Source of the DNA: Pseudomonas gregormendelii
GTDB lineage: Bacteria; Pseudomonadota; Gammaproteobacteria; Pseudomonadales; Pseudomonadaceae
Reading direction: 5' to 3'
NCBI RefSeq assembly: GCF_017114825.1
Contig: NZ_JADEVO010000018.1
Coordinates: 47,057-111,056, forward strand
DNA length: 64,000 nt
The notes under the pieces were generated by a model. It did no database searches. It was not told where the DNA came from and saw nothing but the letters and a program-made list of their open reading frames with translations. Below are positions 1 to 9,354 of the stretch, in pieces; position 1 is the first letter of the stretch, and every line of letters begins with the position of its first letter. Made by a program: the position numbers and the translations under genes.

Positions 1-325
1 CACCGCCCAGGCCCTGGAGCAGGCGCCAGCCGATCAGTGCTTCTATCGAATCCGCCCCAGCCACCAGTGACGAGGCGAGGCCGAACAACGCCAGCGAACC
101 GAGAATCAGCCGTCGCTCGCCGACCTTTGCGGCGAGCCACACACTCAACGGAATAATCAGTGTCAGGCCCAGCATGTAGGCGTTGCTGATCCACGCCAGT
201 TCGCTGACAGACGCCTGCAGCTCCCGGGCGATGTCGGGGTAGGCGATACTGGCGCTGAACATGTTCAGCAGGTCGAGTGCAAAGCCCAACAAATACACCA
301 ATGCAACTTTCGAGCGATAAGCCAT
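1..325 (-). CDS. MFS transporter, DHA2-like, N-terminal part (cut by window edge)
   Basis: The reverse strand is open from an ATG at 325 to the window edge and gives about 108 residues. They contain hydrophobic helices, a typical MFS loop with W-I-S-N-A-Y-M-L before helix 2, and an A-x-R-x-G-E-R-R motif after it, as in 14-helix drug-export permeases (DHA2). An AGGGA ribosome site lies about 7 bases before the ATG. It is divergent from the LysR gene at 436, so it is the likely target of that regulator. Substrate cannot be told from this fragment. Confidence 0.8.
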   Translation of the reverse strand, partial: MAYRSKVALVYLLGFALDLLNMFSASIAYPDIARELQASVSELAWISNAYMLGLTLIIPLSVWLAAKVGERRLILGSLALFGLASSLVAGADSIEALIGWRLLQGLGG

Positions 326-399
326 GGCGACTTCCCTGTAGTGAGACGTGCAGGGTAAGGCGGCTAAAGCCCTAGGGAAACGCGGTTTTGACTGCTAGT

Positions 400-420
400 T
401 TGTCAAAATTATTTTGACAA
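400..420. promoter_or_regulatory. Perfect 10-bp inverted repeat, candidate LysR operator
   Basis: TTGTCAAAAT (400-409), one base, then ATTTTGACAA (411-420). It is a near-perfect palindrome in the 110-bp gap between the divergent MFS and LysR genes, 16 bases before the LysR ATG. LysR-type regulators bind palindromes with a T-N11-A core near their own promoter; assigning this site to the adjacent regulator is inference. Confidence 0.55.
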
Positions 421-435
421 GAAGCACTGACAAGC

Positions 436-1317
436 ATGGTTAGCCTGGACCGTTTTGATACCTTCAAGGCGGTGGTCGAAGCCGGATCATTGACCGCCGC
501 AGCGAATCTGCTGGGGCAGACCCGTGCAGTGGTCAGCTTCAATCTCAAGCGTCTGGAGGCCGAGCTTGGGGTCACGCTGCTGACCCGCAGCACGCGCAAG
601 CTCGCCCTGACCGACGCCGGAGAGCGTTTTTACCAACGCTGCGTGCGCACCCTGGATGAGGCGCGCATGGCGGTCGAGGATGCGCGCTCCGAGCACACGC
701 AGCTGCGCGGCACCTTGCGACTTACCACCACGGTGGAGTTTGCACTGGCGCAAGTGGTGCCAGCGTTGAAGGTGTTTCGCGCGCAGCATCCACAGTTGAA
801 CGTGCACCTGTCGACGTCCTCGACCCACGCCGACCTGATCTCCGAGCGCTTCGACCTGGCGATCCGGCTGGGGCGCATGCACGACTCCAATCTGCGCGCG
901 GTGCAGTTGTCCACCTTCGAGATTTTTGCGGTGGCTTCACCGGCCCTGATCGACGCCTTCGACCCAGCATTGACCCTGGCCGCGCTGGCGCATTGGCCGG
1001 CGCTGGGGCATGGGCGGGTAGGGGAGCTGGCGGTGAAGGACCCTGAGGGAGTCGAGCACCTGTATCAGCCAGCGCCGGGGAAGACGACGATCGTCGCCGA
1101 CAACTCGATCACCCTGCGGGCGTTGGCGATGAGCGGGCAGGGCGTGGCGATTTTGCCGCAGTGGCTGGTTGAGGAGGATTTGCAGGCGGGACGATTAGTG
1201 CGCTTGCTGGCGGATCATGCCTTCAGCCAGCAGGGGGTGTATGCGCTGTATCCGGATACGCGGCATCTGCCGCTGAAGGTGCGGGCGTTTATTGATTTCA
1301 TGAAGGAGTGGCGGTGA
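436..1317 (+). CDS. LysR-family transcriptional regulator
   Basis: This 293-residue protein is the usual LysR length. Residues about 1-60 form the winged helix-turn-helix (start MVSLDRFDTFKAVVEAGSLT, with the typical A-A-x-x-L recognition region). Residues about 90-290 form the periplasmic-binding-like effector domain. It most resembles the branch that regulates divergent MFS or oxidoreductase genes. It is divergent from the MFS gene, with a 21-bp palindrome between them, which suggests it controls that transporter and itself. The effector is unknown. Confidence 0.9.
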   Translation: MVSLDRFDTFKAVVEAGSLTAAANLLGQTRAVVSFNLKRLEAELGVTLLTRSTRKLALTDAGERFYQRCVRTLDEARMAVEDARSEHTQLRGTLRLTTTVEFALAQVVPALKVFRAQHPQLNVHLSTSSTHADLISERFDLAIRLGRMHDSNLRAVQLSTFEIFAVASPALIDAFDPALTLAALAHWPALGHGRVGELAVKDPEGVEHLYQPAPGKTTIVADNSITLRALAMSGQGVAILPQWLVEEDLQAGRLVRLLADHAFSQQGVYALYPDTRHLPLKVRAFIDFMKEWR

Positions 1318-1345
1318 GGTCGCGGATCGTGAAGGGTGCCGAACT

Positions 1346-1439
1346 GTAGGAGCTGCCGAAGGCTGCGATCTTTTGCTCTTCGGCGACTGTTGTGCCGCCA
1401 AGGCAAGATCAAAAGATCGCAGCCTTCGGCAGCTCCTAC
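1346..1439. repeat. Paired REP-type element (family A)
   Basis: Two copies of the core GTAGGAGCTGCCGAAGGCTG, extending through CGATCTTTTG, face each other as an inverted pair around a short spacer. The same core recurs at about nine places in this window, always between genes and mostly as inverted pairs. Such repeats in Pseudomonas are REP/REPIN elements mobilised by a RAYT transposase. No RAYT gene is seen in the window. Here it lies between the convergent LysR and SDR genes. Confidence 0.8.
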
Positions 1440-1500
1440 GGTACGAGGCAGGTCGATTCGGTATCAGATACGGTGCGAGGCAGGTCGACTCGGTATCAGA
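1440..1500. repeat. Two tandem 31-bp units
   Basis: GGTACGAGGCAGGTCGATTC..GGTATCAGA is repeated with three base changes 31 bp further on, directly after the REP pair and up to the SDR stop codon. The cause is unknown; it may be slippage beside the REP. Confidence 0.6.
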
Positions 1501-2320
1501 GCTGCCCACGCAACCCGAACCGCTTCATCAACCCCGACTCCAGCAATCCCTTGGGCAACAACCCCGCCAGCAACGGCAACGCCCGGCTGCCATTGCCCAA
1601 CCGCAGCAGTCGCGGTGGTTTGTTTTGTTGCACAGCCTTGAGCAACCCCGCCGCAAATTCAGTGGCCGAAGTCGGGTTGTCTTGCGAGGCCTTGGCCCGC
1701 GCACGAATGCCTTCACGCAGCGGCCACCACGGTGATTGCTCTGTGATCAATTGTTCGGCTTCATGGCCGGCATTCTTCGCGAAGCTGGACTCGATGGCGC
1801 CCGGCTGAACTTCCATGACGCGGATACCAAACGGCGCCAGTTCCATGCGCAGCGCATCGCTCAAGGCATGTACCGCGGCCTTCGACGCACAGTAGGCGCC
1901 GGCGAATGGTGTCACCAGCACCCCGGATACGCTGCCGATATTCACCACCAGGCCTTTGGTGCGACGCAGCACCGGAAACATTGCGCGGGTGACACCGACA
2001 ATCGCGAACACATTGGTTTCGAACTGGCGCTGCATCGCCGCCACACCGCCATCGAGCAGCGGCCCCATGGCGCCATACCCGGCGTTGTTGATCAGCACAT
2101 CGAGGCCGCCGCGCTCCTGGTTGATCCGTGCACTCAATACCTCCAGCGCCGCAGCGTCGTTGACGTCCAGCTGCACGGCGGTAAAGCCGGCAGCGCTCAA
2201 CGCGGCCACGTCTTCGGGTTTGCGGGCACTGGCCCAGACTTCGTAACCGGCCGCCTTGAAGGCGTCGGCCAGGGCGCGGCCAATGCCGCTGGAACAACCG
2301 GTAATCAACGCAATCGGCAT
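1496..2320 (-). CDS. SDR family NAD(P)-dependent oxidoreductase
   Basis: A classical short-chain dehydrogenase of 274 residues. The cofactor motif T-G-C-S-S-G-I-G is at 7-14, N-N-A-G at 78-81, and the catalytic Ser130, Tyr143 and Lys147 (Y-C-A-S-K) are all present. The C-terminal part matches the group of SDRs with a positively charged C-tail often annotated as retinol or ketoreductase-like. The substrate cannot be inferred. It lies just downstream of the next gene on the same strand (33-base gap) and may be cotranscribed with it. Confidence 0.88.
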   Translation of the reverse strand: MPIALITGCSSGIGRALADAFKAAGYEVWASARKPEDVAALSAAGFTAVQLDVNDAAALEVLSARINQERGGLDVLINNAGYGAMGPLLDGGVAAMQRQFETNVFAIVGVTRAMFPVLRRTKGLVVNIGSVSGVLVTPFAGAYCASKAAVHALSDALRMELAPFGIRVMEVQPGAIESSFAKNAGHEAEQLITEQSPWWPLREGIRARAKASQDNPTSATEFAAGLLKAVQQNKPPRLLRLGNGSRALPLLAGLLPKGLLESGLMKRFGLRGQL

Positions 2321-2353
2321 GGCGCAGTCCTTGTGCAGGAGAAAATGGAGAGG

Positions 2354-2818
2354 TCAGTCGGAGAAACTGCCTTGCAGACGCTCGGCGCGAAACTCGAGGG
2401 TTTCCGGGCGATAACCGGGACGCAACGGCGGCATGGGCAAACAGTCTTCCCAGTTGCCACCGGCCTGCAGTTCGCCAGGGCCACGGTAGCGCGGTGCGGT
2501 GTATTGGTTGTCGGCGAGGTTGACCGTATCGCCCGGCGCATAGGCGCCGACGCGCCAGCGCAGTTCGGTCAGCGGCACGTCGTTGGCGTTGTTCATGGTC
2601 AGGTGCAACGGCCGGTCTGCGGGGCAGCTCTTTGGTGCATAGCTGATACGTAGCTCGAGGCGTTCGAGTTGCTTGAGCTCGCGATGATCCATCCAGATGA
2701 CCCAGGTGGCCACGAGGCCCAGCCCAACGGCGGCCGCCAGGGACACCGGCAAGGCTTTGGCGGGGTAGCGCAGGAGCAGGACCAGCCAGGTAATGACCAG
2801 CAGGACGCCGATAAACAT
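2354..2818 (-). CDS. Small membrane protein, function unknown
   Basis: A 154-residue protein with two N-terminal membrane segments (about residues 2-17 and 24-45), then a soluble, probably periplasmic domain with two Cys and a Pro-rich patch (C-L-P-M-P-P-L-R-P-G). I recognise it only as a conserved Pseudomonas membrane protein, sometimes loosely named multidrug transporter without evidence. A GAGG ribosome site sits 10 bases before the ATG. It probably shares a transcript with the SDR gene. Confidence 0.65.
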   Translation of the reverse strand: MFIGVLLVITWLVLLLRYPAKALPVSLAAAVGLGLVATWVIWMDHRELKQLERLELRISYAPKSCPADRPLHLTMNNANDVPLTELRWRVGAYAPGDTVNLADNQYTAPRYRGPGELQAGGNWEDCLPMPPLRPGYRPETLEFRAERLQGSFSD

Positions 2819-2891
2819 GACGCGAAACCTCAGGGTTAGAGGACGTCATCCTACCTAAGCGCAGGGGAGGTTGGCGATGGGCAGTGCCAAA

Positions 2892-2975
2892 GTCAAAAGA
2901 TCGCAGCCTTCGGCAGCTCCTATATGGCGGCGCGCACCCTGTAGGAGCTGCCGAAGGCTGCGATCTTTTGATCTT
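2892..2975. repeat. Paired REP-type element (family A)
   Basis: Inverted pair of the GTAGGAGCTGCCGAAGGCTG core, between the small membrane protein gene and the algA terminator. Confidence 0.8.
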
Positions 2976-2984
2976 GATGGATTA

Positions 2985-3047
2985 CAAAAAAGCCCCCGAC
3001 CAACCCGCTGCGGATGGGGATTCGTAGCGGTCTGGGCGGGGGCTTCC
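2985..3047 (-). terminator. Rho-independent terminator of the alginate operon
   Basis: Read on the minus strand after algA: AAGCCCCCG, an inner second stem, then CGGGGGCTT followed by TTTTTGT. It lies 16 bases past the algA stop and ends the 12-gene operon. Confidence 0.8.
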
Positions 3048-3062
3048 TGTTTTGCTGAACGC

Positions 3063-4514
3063 TTACTGCGCGATGGTTTTCACCGACACGCCACGCTCGA
3101 TCGGGGTGGAGCGACCGTAGATATCTTCAAACCGCTCGATATCGTCTTCGCCCAGGTAGCTGCCCGATTGCACTTCGATGATCTCGAGTGGAATCTTGCC
3201 CGGGTTGCGCAAGCGGTGAACCGAAGCGATCGGAATGTAGGTCGACTGGTTCTCGCACAGCAGGAACACGTTGTCGTCGCAGGTCACTTCCGCCGTGCCG
3301 CTGACCACAATCCAGTGTTCGGCGCGGTGGTGGTGCATCTGCAGCGACAGGCACGCGCCCGGCTTGACCGAGATGTGCTTGACCTGGAAGCGTCCACCCA
3401 TGTCCACCGAGTCGTAGGAACCCCACGGGCGATAGACCTCGCAGTGGTTCTGCGTTTCGCTGCGACCCTGCTCGTTGAGGGTATTGACCATCTGTTTCAC
3501 GCCCTGGACCGAGTCCTTGTGCGCGATCATCATGGCGTCCTTGGTTTCGACCACCACGATGTTTTCCAGGCCGATCACCGACACCAGTTTGCCGTTGCCG
3601 TGGATCATGCAGTTCTTGCTGTCCTGGATCACCACGTCGCCTTTGGTGACGTTGCCGTTGGCGTCCTTCTCGTTGACCTCCCACAGCGACGACCAGCAGC
3701 CGACGTCGCTCCAGCCGGCCGTGAGTGGCACGACGCAGGCGCGTTGGGTTTTTTCCATCACCGAGTAATCGATGGAATTGTCCGGGCAGCAGGCGAAGGT
3801 GGCTTCGTCGAAGGTGATGGTGTCCGCGTCCTGTTCGCTGCGCTCAAGGGTCAGCAGGCAGGTGTCGTAGATGTCCGGATCGTGCTTCTTCAGCTCTTCG
3901 AGGAAACGGCTGGCGCGGAACAGGAACATGCCGCTGTTCCAGAAATAACCGCCGGACTGGACAAACTCGGTGGCGCGTTTCACGTCCGGTTTCTCGACGA
4001 ATTGCGAGACGCGGCTGACGCCTTCGGGCAGCAGCGAATCATTGGTCGACTTGATGTAGCCGTAGCCGGTTTCCGGTTTGGTGGCCGGCACGCCGAACAG
4101 CACCATTTCGCCGTTTTCCGCAGCGACTGTCGCCAGGGCGAGGGCTCGCTGCAGGGCTTTCTGGTCTTCGAGCACGTGGTCGGCCGGCAGCACCAGCATC
4201 AACTCATCGCGACCCTCGTTGATCAGCATCATCGCGGTCAAGGCTACCGCAGGCGCGGTGTTGCGACCGAACGGCTCCATGAGGATGCGCTGGGTCTCCA
4301 GCTTGCGGGCACTGAGCTGTTCGTTGACGATGAAGCGGTGGTCCTTGTTGCAGACCACGATCGGGGTGTCCATGCCATCGAACACCAGGCGTTCCAGGGT
4401 TTGCTGGAACAGCGTGTGCTCGCCGGTCAGGGCAAGGAACTGCTTGGGGAATTGCTTACGCGAAAGCGGCCAAAGACGTGAGCCGCTACCACCTGACAAG
4501 ATCACCGGAATCAT
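3063..4514 (-). CDS. algA: Mannose-1-phosphate guanylyltransferase / mannose-6-phosphate isomerase
   Basis: Bifunctional type II PMI-GMP of 483 residues, the full family length. It isomerises fructose-6-P to mannose-6-P and makes GDP-mannose from mannose-1-P, so it supplies both ends of the cytosolic precursor route for alginate. The pyrophosphorylase signature G-G-S-G-S-R-L-W-P-L-S-R is at residues 8-19. The C-terminal cupin-like isomerase domain has the metal-site motif Q-M-H-H-H-R-A-E-H-W near residue 400. It is the last gene of the alginate operon; AAGGAG is placed 7 bases before the ATG. Confidence 0.97.
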   Translation of the reverse strand: MIPVILSGGSGSRLWPLSRKQFPKQFLALTGEHTLFQQTLERLVFDGMDTPIVVCNKDHRFIVNEQLSARKLETQRILMEPFGRNTAPAVALTAMMLINEGRDELMLVLPADHVLEDQKALQRALALATVAAENGEMVLFGVPATKPETGYGYIKSTNDSLLPEGVSRVSQFVEKPDVKRATEFVQSGGYFWNSGMFLFRASRFLEELKKHDPDIYDTCLLTLERSEQDADTITFDEATFACCPDNSIDYSVMEKTQRACVVPLTAGWSDVGCWSSLWEVNEKDANGNVTKGDVVIQDSKNCMIHGNGKLVSVIGLENIVVVETKDAMMIAHKDSVQGVKQMVNTLNEQGRSETQNHCEVYRPWGSYDSVDMGGRFQVKHISVKPGACLSLQMHHHRAEHWIVVSGTAEVTCDDNVFLLCENQSTYIPIASVHRLRNPGKIPLEIIEVQSGSYLGEDDIERFEDIYGRSTPIERGVSVKTIAQ

Positions 4515-4539
4515 GTTGTTACTCCTTGAAAATCGTTTG

Positions 4540-4640
4540 GTTAGAGCTACGAACGCTGTGTCGTTTCACTCTTGTTTTTGTTCCGTGTCAGAAGGTCGAC
4601 GCAGCTCCTACAGGGGCCCGTTTCAAGGCCCCGGTGGGTG
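4540..4640. other. algF-algA spacer with stem-loop and REP half-site
   Basis: The 146-bp gap between algF and algA is the longest inside the operon after algD-alg8. It holds a GGGGCC / GGCCCC stem with an 8-base loop (about 4612-4631) joined to a GCAGCTCCTACAGGGG piece like the end of a family A REP. No T-run follows on the minus strand, so it is more likely an mRNA processing or stability structure than a terminator. Confidence 0.4.
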
Positions 4641-4660
4641 TCAGCCTTCCGAAAAAATGA

Positions 4661-5317
4661 TTAGCGCGTCGAAACCGGGCGTTTTACCCAGACTGGCGAC
4701 AGGCTGCTGCCTTTGCCGGTGACGTACAGCACGGCGGCTTCACCGCGTTCCAGGGCAACCGGTTTCACGTCGCCGACTTTGGTGGCGCCGTCGTACAGGG
4801 CCAGGCTGACTTTGACCGGGTTGATTTCACGCTCGCCACGGCCCTTGGCCGCCACGGACGGCACAACTTCAGTCTTGCCGTCAGCCGTTTTCAGGGTCAG
4901 GGCCTTGTCGCTCAGGTTTTGCACGCGTACCAGGGATTTCTGCTTGTTCTTGAACGGCGGTTCTTCGATCAGTTGCGGCGCGCCGCTGGCGTTGTTGACC
5001 AGGGTGTAATAGTGGTCACCGGCCAGTTTTACCGGCAGCGACTGGCTGCCGACCTTGGCGCTGTAGTCGCCGCCCGGCATGAAGCTGAAGTCAGTGCTGG
5101 ACAGCGGCGCGACTTCGGCCAGGTTGGTGCTGCCGACGGTGGCGCTGACTTCAGCATTACCTGCGTTGTAGACACGCACGAAGCTCGAGCCTTTCGGTGC
5201 GGTCGGGCCGTAGAGCGCGGAGTCGCCACCGGCGAATGCGTTCATCGACAGGACGCTGAAGGTCGCGGCCAGTGCAAAGGTCTTGGCGAGACGACGAGGA
5301 GTTGTAGTGAAAGTCAT
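4661..5317 (-). CDS. algF: Alginate O-acetylation protein AlgF
   Basis: A 218-residue periplasmic protein with a Sec signal peptide (basic start, hydrophobic stretch, cut near N-A-F-A-G at about 29). The mature part is two beta-rich domains. In P. aeruginosa AlgF is needed, with AlgI and AlgJ, to O-acetylate mannuronate residues. It lies 17 bases after algJ with a strong GAGAGAGG ribosome site. Identity comes from length, signal peptide and position between algJ and algA. Confidence 0.93.
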   Translation of the reverse strand: MTFTTTPRRLAKTFALAATFSVLSMNAFAGGDSALYGPTAPKGSSFVRVYNAGNAEVSATVGSTNLAEVAPLSSTDFSFMPGGDYSAKVGSQSLPVKLAGDHYYTLVNNASGAPQLIEEPPFKNKQKSLVRVQNLSDKALTLKTADGKTEVVPSVAAKGRGEREINPVKVSLALYDGATKVGDVKPVALERGEAAVLYVTGKGSSLSPVWVKRPVSTR

Positions 5318-5334
5318 GGTAGTACCTCTCTCTT

Positions 5335-6510
5335 TCAGTTTTGCGCCCGGTCGGGCGTCTCGGATTTAGTGTTTGCGGCTACGTTTTGTTGGCGGGCGCC
5401 GGCTTGTTTAAGCTCTGCGACCCACTGCGGGTCGGCGTCACCGATTTCGTTGTTCACAGGCAGATAACGTTCAGGAAACTCCCAGATCAGCACCTGTGGC
5501 GGGCTGTTCTTGAAAGCGTCGCTTTTGAGGTAGGTGAGCATCGGCAGAATCGGGCCATGGCCGTCTTCGGCGTAATTGACCACGTCGCTGTTGAGCGCCT
5601 GTTTCAGCGCGCCGACGAAGTTCCAGTTCGGGTTGGCGCTGTAGCTGGTGCCAATCAACGCCACGGGAACTTCGGTGTTGGCGAACAGGGCGTCATCACC
5701 GGCTGGCTGCTCGCCAGTGGCGACCGTGTTGCGCTTCTGCAACGGCTCTTGTGCCGGCATCAGGTTTTCGAACAGCGGGTCCAGCGGCAGGAACAGGCGC
5801 AGGTCGCCTTTGTGGGTGACTTTCTCCCCAGGCTGGGTGACGAAGTGTTGCGGTTCGCCGCTCAGCGGGAACTTGGCGGTAATGGTTTTGGCCAGGGTTT
5901 CGGCAGCCACTTGCGCGCCTTCCGGCGTCCAGTGAGTGTCGGTGCGCAGGAACACTTGCTCACCCCTGAGCTTGGCCTGGTTGAACGGGCCGAGCAGGTC
6001 CGGGGCGAGGATCTTGTTGGCTGCCACGCGGGCATGGAAGTCCTGGTACAGGTTGCCGTGAATGCTCGAAGGCTTCACGTCACCCAGGTGCTCCGGATAC
6101 AGGCGCGCCTTGGCCGGCACGATCGCCATCACCAGTTTCACGCCTTTGTCTTTCAAGGTCTGGCGTACGCCTTCGACCAGCGCGTAGTTGCCTTGCAGGT
6201 TCAACTCTTCGTTGACGATCGGGTTGAACTCTTCATCGCTGTACAGCCATTGATCGCGACCGAGCACCACGCCCGGACGACCTTCGTTGAACAGTTTGAA
6301 GTCCAGCGCAGCCCACAGGTTGGTGCCCAGGCGCTTGATCGGGAACTCTTCGTCGTAGTGCGTCTCGACCGCTTTGGCCCAGCGCCCGTTGAGTACCGTG
6401 GTTTCGGCGTTGGTGCTGAAGCCCAGGAAGCTGCGCGTGGACCACAGCCCCAGGACCACCAGGATCACCATGAACAGGGCGATGTAGAACAGACGTAATG
6501 AGCGGGTCAT
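5335..6510 (-). CDS. algJ: Alginate O-acetyltransferase AlgJ
   Basis: A 391-residue SGNH-hydrolase-like protein with an uncleaved N-terminal membrane anchor (residues about 7-25). The catalytic set is visible: D191-x-H193 in R-T-D-T-H-W-T-P, and Ser289 in G-T-S-Y-S. It accepts acetyl groups passed across the membrane by AlgI and works with AlgF and AlgX on polymannuronate in the periplasm. It begins 11 bases after algI with GAGGGA upstream. Length and motif positions fit P. aeruginosa AlgJ. Confidence 0.95.
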   Translation of the reverse strand: MTRSLRLFYIALFMVILVVLGLWSTRSFLGFSTNAETTVLNGRWAKAVETHYDEEFPIKRLGTNLWAALDFKLFNEGRPGVVLGRDQWLYSDEEFNPIVNEELNLQGNYALVEGVRQTLKDKGVKLVMAIVPAKARLYPEHLGDVKPSSIHGNLYQDFHARVAANKILAPDLLGPFNQAKLRGEQVFLRTDTHWTPEGAQVAAETLAKTITAKFPLSGEPQHFVTQPGEKVTHKGDLRLFLPLDPLFENLMPAQEPLQKRNTVATGEQPAGDDALFANTEVPVALIGTSYSANPNWNFVGALKQALNSDVVNYAEDGHGPILPMLTYLKSDAFKNSPPQVLIWEFPERYLPVNNEIGDADPQWVAELKQAGARQQNVAANTKSETPDRAQN

Positions 6511-6521
6511 GGTCAGATCCC

Positions 6522-8087
6522 TCAGAACTGGAAGTAAAGGAACGGCGAGAAGCTTTGCGCCGACAGTTTGAAAATCGAGGCAATGAACAGCAGCAGTACC
6601 AGGGTGCGCATCACGTAACGCGACCAGTCAGCGGTCCAGTAGGCCGGTTGCACGGTGGCTTCAACGCCAACGGTGTAGCCCGGTTCGTGGATGCTGGCCG
6701 GGTTGTCGCCCGGTACGGCCTTGATCATTCCAGGGGTGGCAGTCGCTGGGCCTTCGGCCGTAGCGTCCACCGCAGGTTTGGACTTTTCAGGCGGCAGGTT
6801 GCTGTAGAAATCACGAATGCCGAAGAACGCCAGGGTGGCGTAGGCCACGAACAGGGTCGCCACTTGCAGGCCGGTGAGGCTGGCCTGGTTGAGTTCCGAC
6901 AGCGACCACTCGCCGAAGCTGAACATCGCGCCGTACATGCGACCGGCGACGTGCAGGTTTTCCGAGCGGAAGATGACCCAGCCCATGACCACCAGCAGGA
7001 ACGTCAGGGCCCAGCGGATCGGGTTGATGCTGCGTGGCGAGGTATTCAGGCCCAGGGCCTTTTCGATCGCCAGCCACATGCCGTGCCATGCACCCCAGAT
7101 GATGTAGGTGATGTTCGCACCGTGCCACAGACCACCGAGCAGCATGGTCAGGAACAGGTTGCGATAGGTCGTCAGCGTGCCTTTGCGGTTACCGCCCAGG
7201 GTGATGTACAGGTAGTCACGCAGCCAGGTGGACAGGCTGATGTGCCAGCGCCGCCAGAACTCGGTGATCGACTGGCTGATGTACGGCTGCTTGAAGTTTT
7301 CCATGAAGCGGAAACCCATCATCAAGCCCAGGCCGATGGCCATGTCGCTGTAGCCGGAGAAGTCGAAATACAGTTGCGCGGTGTAGGCCAGGGCGCCGAG
7401 CCAGGCGTCGCCGGTGGTCGGGTTCTGCAAGGCAAAGCAGTGGTCGGCGACCACTGCCAGGGTGTCGGCGATGAAGACTTTCTTGATGAAACCCTGCATG
7501 AACCGCGTGCAGCCCTCGGAAAACTTGTCGAGGGTGTGGGTGCGGTTGTTGAACTGATCGGCGAGGTCGCGAAAACGCAGGACCGGGCCGGCAATCAGGT
7601 GCGGGAAGATCGCCACGAAAGCGGCAAAGTCGATCAGGTTGCGTGTCGCCGGGGTATCACCGCGATAGACGTCGATGATGTAGCTGATGGACTCGAAGAT
7701 GTAGAACGAGATACCGATCGGCAGCAGCACGTGGGTCAGGATGAAGGGCGACAGGCCGACCGAGTTCATCATCGCGTTGATGCTGTCGACGCCAAAGTTG
7801 GCGTACTTGAAGTAGCCCAGAATGCACAGGTCGACAGCCACGCCGAGCAGCAGCCAGCGCTGTGCCGGTTTGGTACGCACGCCGGCGGCGCCGACTTTGA
7901 GGCCGATCCAGTAGTTCCACAGCGTGACGGCTGCGAACAGTGCAAGGAAGTCCACGCGCCACCAGGCATAGAACACGTAACTGGCGAGCAGCAGCAGCAG
8001 GTTGCGATAGCGTATTCCGCTCAGATAGTACATGCCGAGAAAGATCGGCAAGAACAGAAACAGGAACACATTGGATGAAAATACCAT
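6522..8087 (-). CDS. algI: Membrane-bound O-acyltransferase AlgI
   Basis: MBOAT-family protein of 521 residues with many membrane helices and the invariant His in the G-G-L-W-H-G-A-N region. It moves acetyl groups from a cytoplasmic donor across the inner membrane to AlgJ and AlgX. I start it at the ATG at 8087 (M-V-F-S-S-N-V), the usual AlgI start, with GGAGA 5-9 bases upstream; an in-frame ATG at 8114 would add nine residues not seen in the family. A 125-bp gap separates it from algL. Confidence 0.95.
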   Translation of the reverse strand: MVFSSNVFLFLFLPIFLGMYYLSGIRYRNLLLLLASYVFYAWWRVDFLALFAAVTLWNYWIGLKVGAAGVRTKPAQRWLLLGVAVDLCILGYFKYANFGVDSINAMMNSVGLSPFILTHVLLPIGISFYIFESISYIIDVYRGDTPATRNLIDFAAFVAIFPHLIAGPVLRFRDLADQFNNRTHTLDKFSEGCTRFMQGFIKKVFIADTLAVVADHCFALQNPTTGDAWLGALAYTAQLYFDFSGYSDMAIGLGLMMGFRFMENFKQPYISQSITEFWRRWHISLSTWLRDYLYITLGGNRKGTLTTYRNLFLTMLLGGLWHGANITYIIWGAWHGMWLAIEKALGLNTSPRSINPIRWALTFLLVVMGWVIFRSENLHVAGRMYGAMFSFGEWSLSELNQASLTGLQVATLFVAYATLAFFGIRDFYSNLPPEKSKPAVDATAEGPATATPGMIKAVPGDNPASIHEPGYTVGVEATVQPAYWTADWSRYVMRTLVLLLFIASIFKLSAQSFSPFLYFQF

Positions 8088-8212
8088 CCCGATCTCTCCG
8101 TGTTTAACCAACATTCAAGGGCCAACGGCCCCCCCAAACCCCCCACGAACAACCGGGGGGTTAACCCAAAAAACCCAAACTCGACACTGACCCTACGGGG
8201 CTATGTGCGGCT

Positions 8213-9343
8213 CTATGAGCCTTTGCCTTTTTCGCTGGCCGGGTCGTAGACCCTGGTCAGGTCACCCCCCAGCCGGAACGTCTTGAACGGTTGCATCTCG
8301 CGCTTCTTCTCAAGCACATCAGGGGAGCAGGTGTAGAGCGTGCAGAACGGTTCCAGCCAGGCGAATTTCGAGTCGACCTTGAGGTCGGTCATGTCCTGTT
8401 CCTTGCCGTTCTTCTTCTCAAATGCCTCAGGGTCTTCAACCCCGGCGAGCACTCGATCACCCAGGCGTTTGAGCGCGCCGTTGTTTTCCTGACGCACGTC
8501 CACACCGTTGACCAGCGCAAAACTGGCGATCATCGACAGCGGCGGCAGGGCGTAGTTGTGATAGGCGAGGGCGCGTTGCTGACGCTTCATTTCGTTAGGC
8601 AGGAAGCCATCGGCATCGACCTGATTGGCACCGACCTTGTATTCCTTCACGGCCCAGTCGAACAGGTCGCGGCGGTTGGTGGCGATGGAAGTTGCCATCA
8701 CCGACCAGGCGGACCAGTAAGAGTGGTTGTTGGTTTTTTCCAGCGGCAGGTTGTCCCAGTCGCTCACCACCTGATCAGCCATCTTGCTGAACCAGGCCTC
8801 GATCAACTGCGACTCCTGCTGATGGTTCGCCAGCGGATGCGAGTCGGAGAATTTCAGGTGGATGTACGAAGACGCCATGCTGCCCAGCGCCCATTTGCGC
8901 ATGGACTTGCCGGTGTGGTTGAAGTCCTTGGACATCAACGCATCGGCCTTGGCCCACGCGGTCAACCAGTTGAGCGTGCATTCGAGCTGTTCCGGGCGAC
9001 CGTCACGCATGAACTGCATCACGCGCTTGCTGGTGCCGCGCTCGATCTTGGTGATATCTGCAGTGGTGTCGCGGAAGGCTTTTTCCGATGCTTTGTTCAG
9101 GGTCGAACGGGCCTTGTCGGAGCCTTCGTACTTGCTGCGAAATTGCAGCGAGCCGGTGTAGGGCGTCGGCATGGCATCACAGCCATCCTTGAAGTCGCCG
9201 GTCTTCACTTTCTCGATCGGCGCGAAGTAACCCTGGGGCGGCCGCAGTGGTGCGGCGGCCTGGGTGGCGCCGGCGAACATCGCCAGCGTCAGCAGAGAAG
9301 GTGCGAGCAACTTCTTCAACGTTCGCGATTGCATGCATGTCAT
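8213..9343 (-). CDS. algL: Alginate lyase (poly(beta-D-mannuronate) lyase)
   Basis: Family PL5 lyase, about 376 residues, with a signal peptide ending near A-T-Q-A-A-A. The catalytic motif N-N-H-S-Y-W is at about 205-210, and the [10 protein letters not shown] block is intact. It clears misplaced polymer from the periplasm during secretion. Start: the ATG at 9343 has GAGG 9 bases upstream; the ATG at 9358 overlaps the algX stop (ATGA) but has a weak ribosome site, so I prefer 9343. Confidence 0.94.
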   Translation of the reverse strand: MTCMQSRTLKKLLAPSLLTLAMFAGATQAAAPLRPPQGYFAPIEKVKTGDFKDGCDAMPTPYTGSLQFRSKYEGSDKARSTLNKASEKAFRDTTADITKIERGTSKRVMQFMRDGRPEQLECTLNWLTAWAKADALMSKDFNHTGKSMRKWALGSMASSYIHLKFSDSHPLANHQQESQLIEAWFSKMADQVVSDWDNLPLEKTNNHSYWSAWSVMATSIATNRRDLFDWAVKEYKVGANQVDADGFLPNEMKRQQRALAYHNYALPPLSMIASFALVNGVDVRQENNGALKRLGDRVLAGVEDPEAFEKKNGKEQDMTDLKVDSKFAWLEPFCTLYTCSPDVLEKKREMQPFKTFRLGGDLTRVYDPASEKGKGS

Positions 9344-9354
9344 AAGAGGTAACC

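Noticed and set aside
2871..4481. 536-residue open frame opposite algA
   Set aside because: Shadow of algA in G+C-rich DNA; composition is biased and no ribosome site or family motif is seen.
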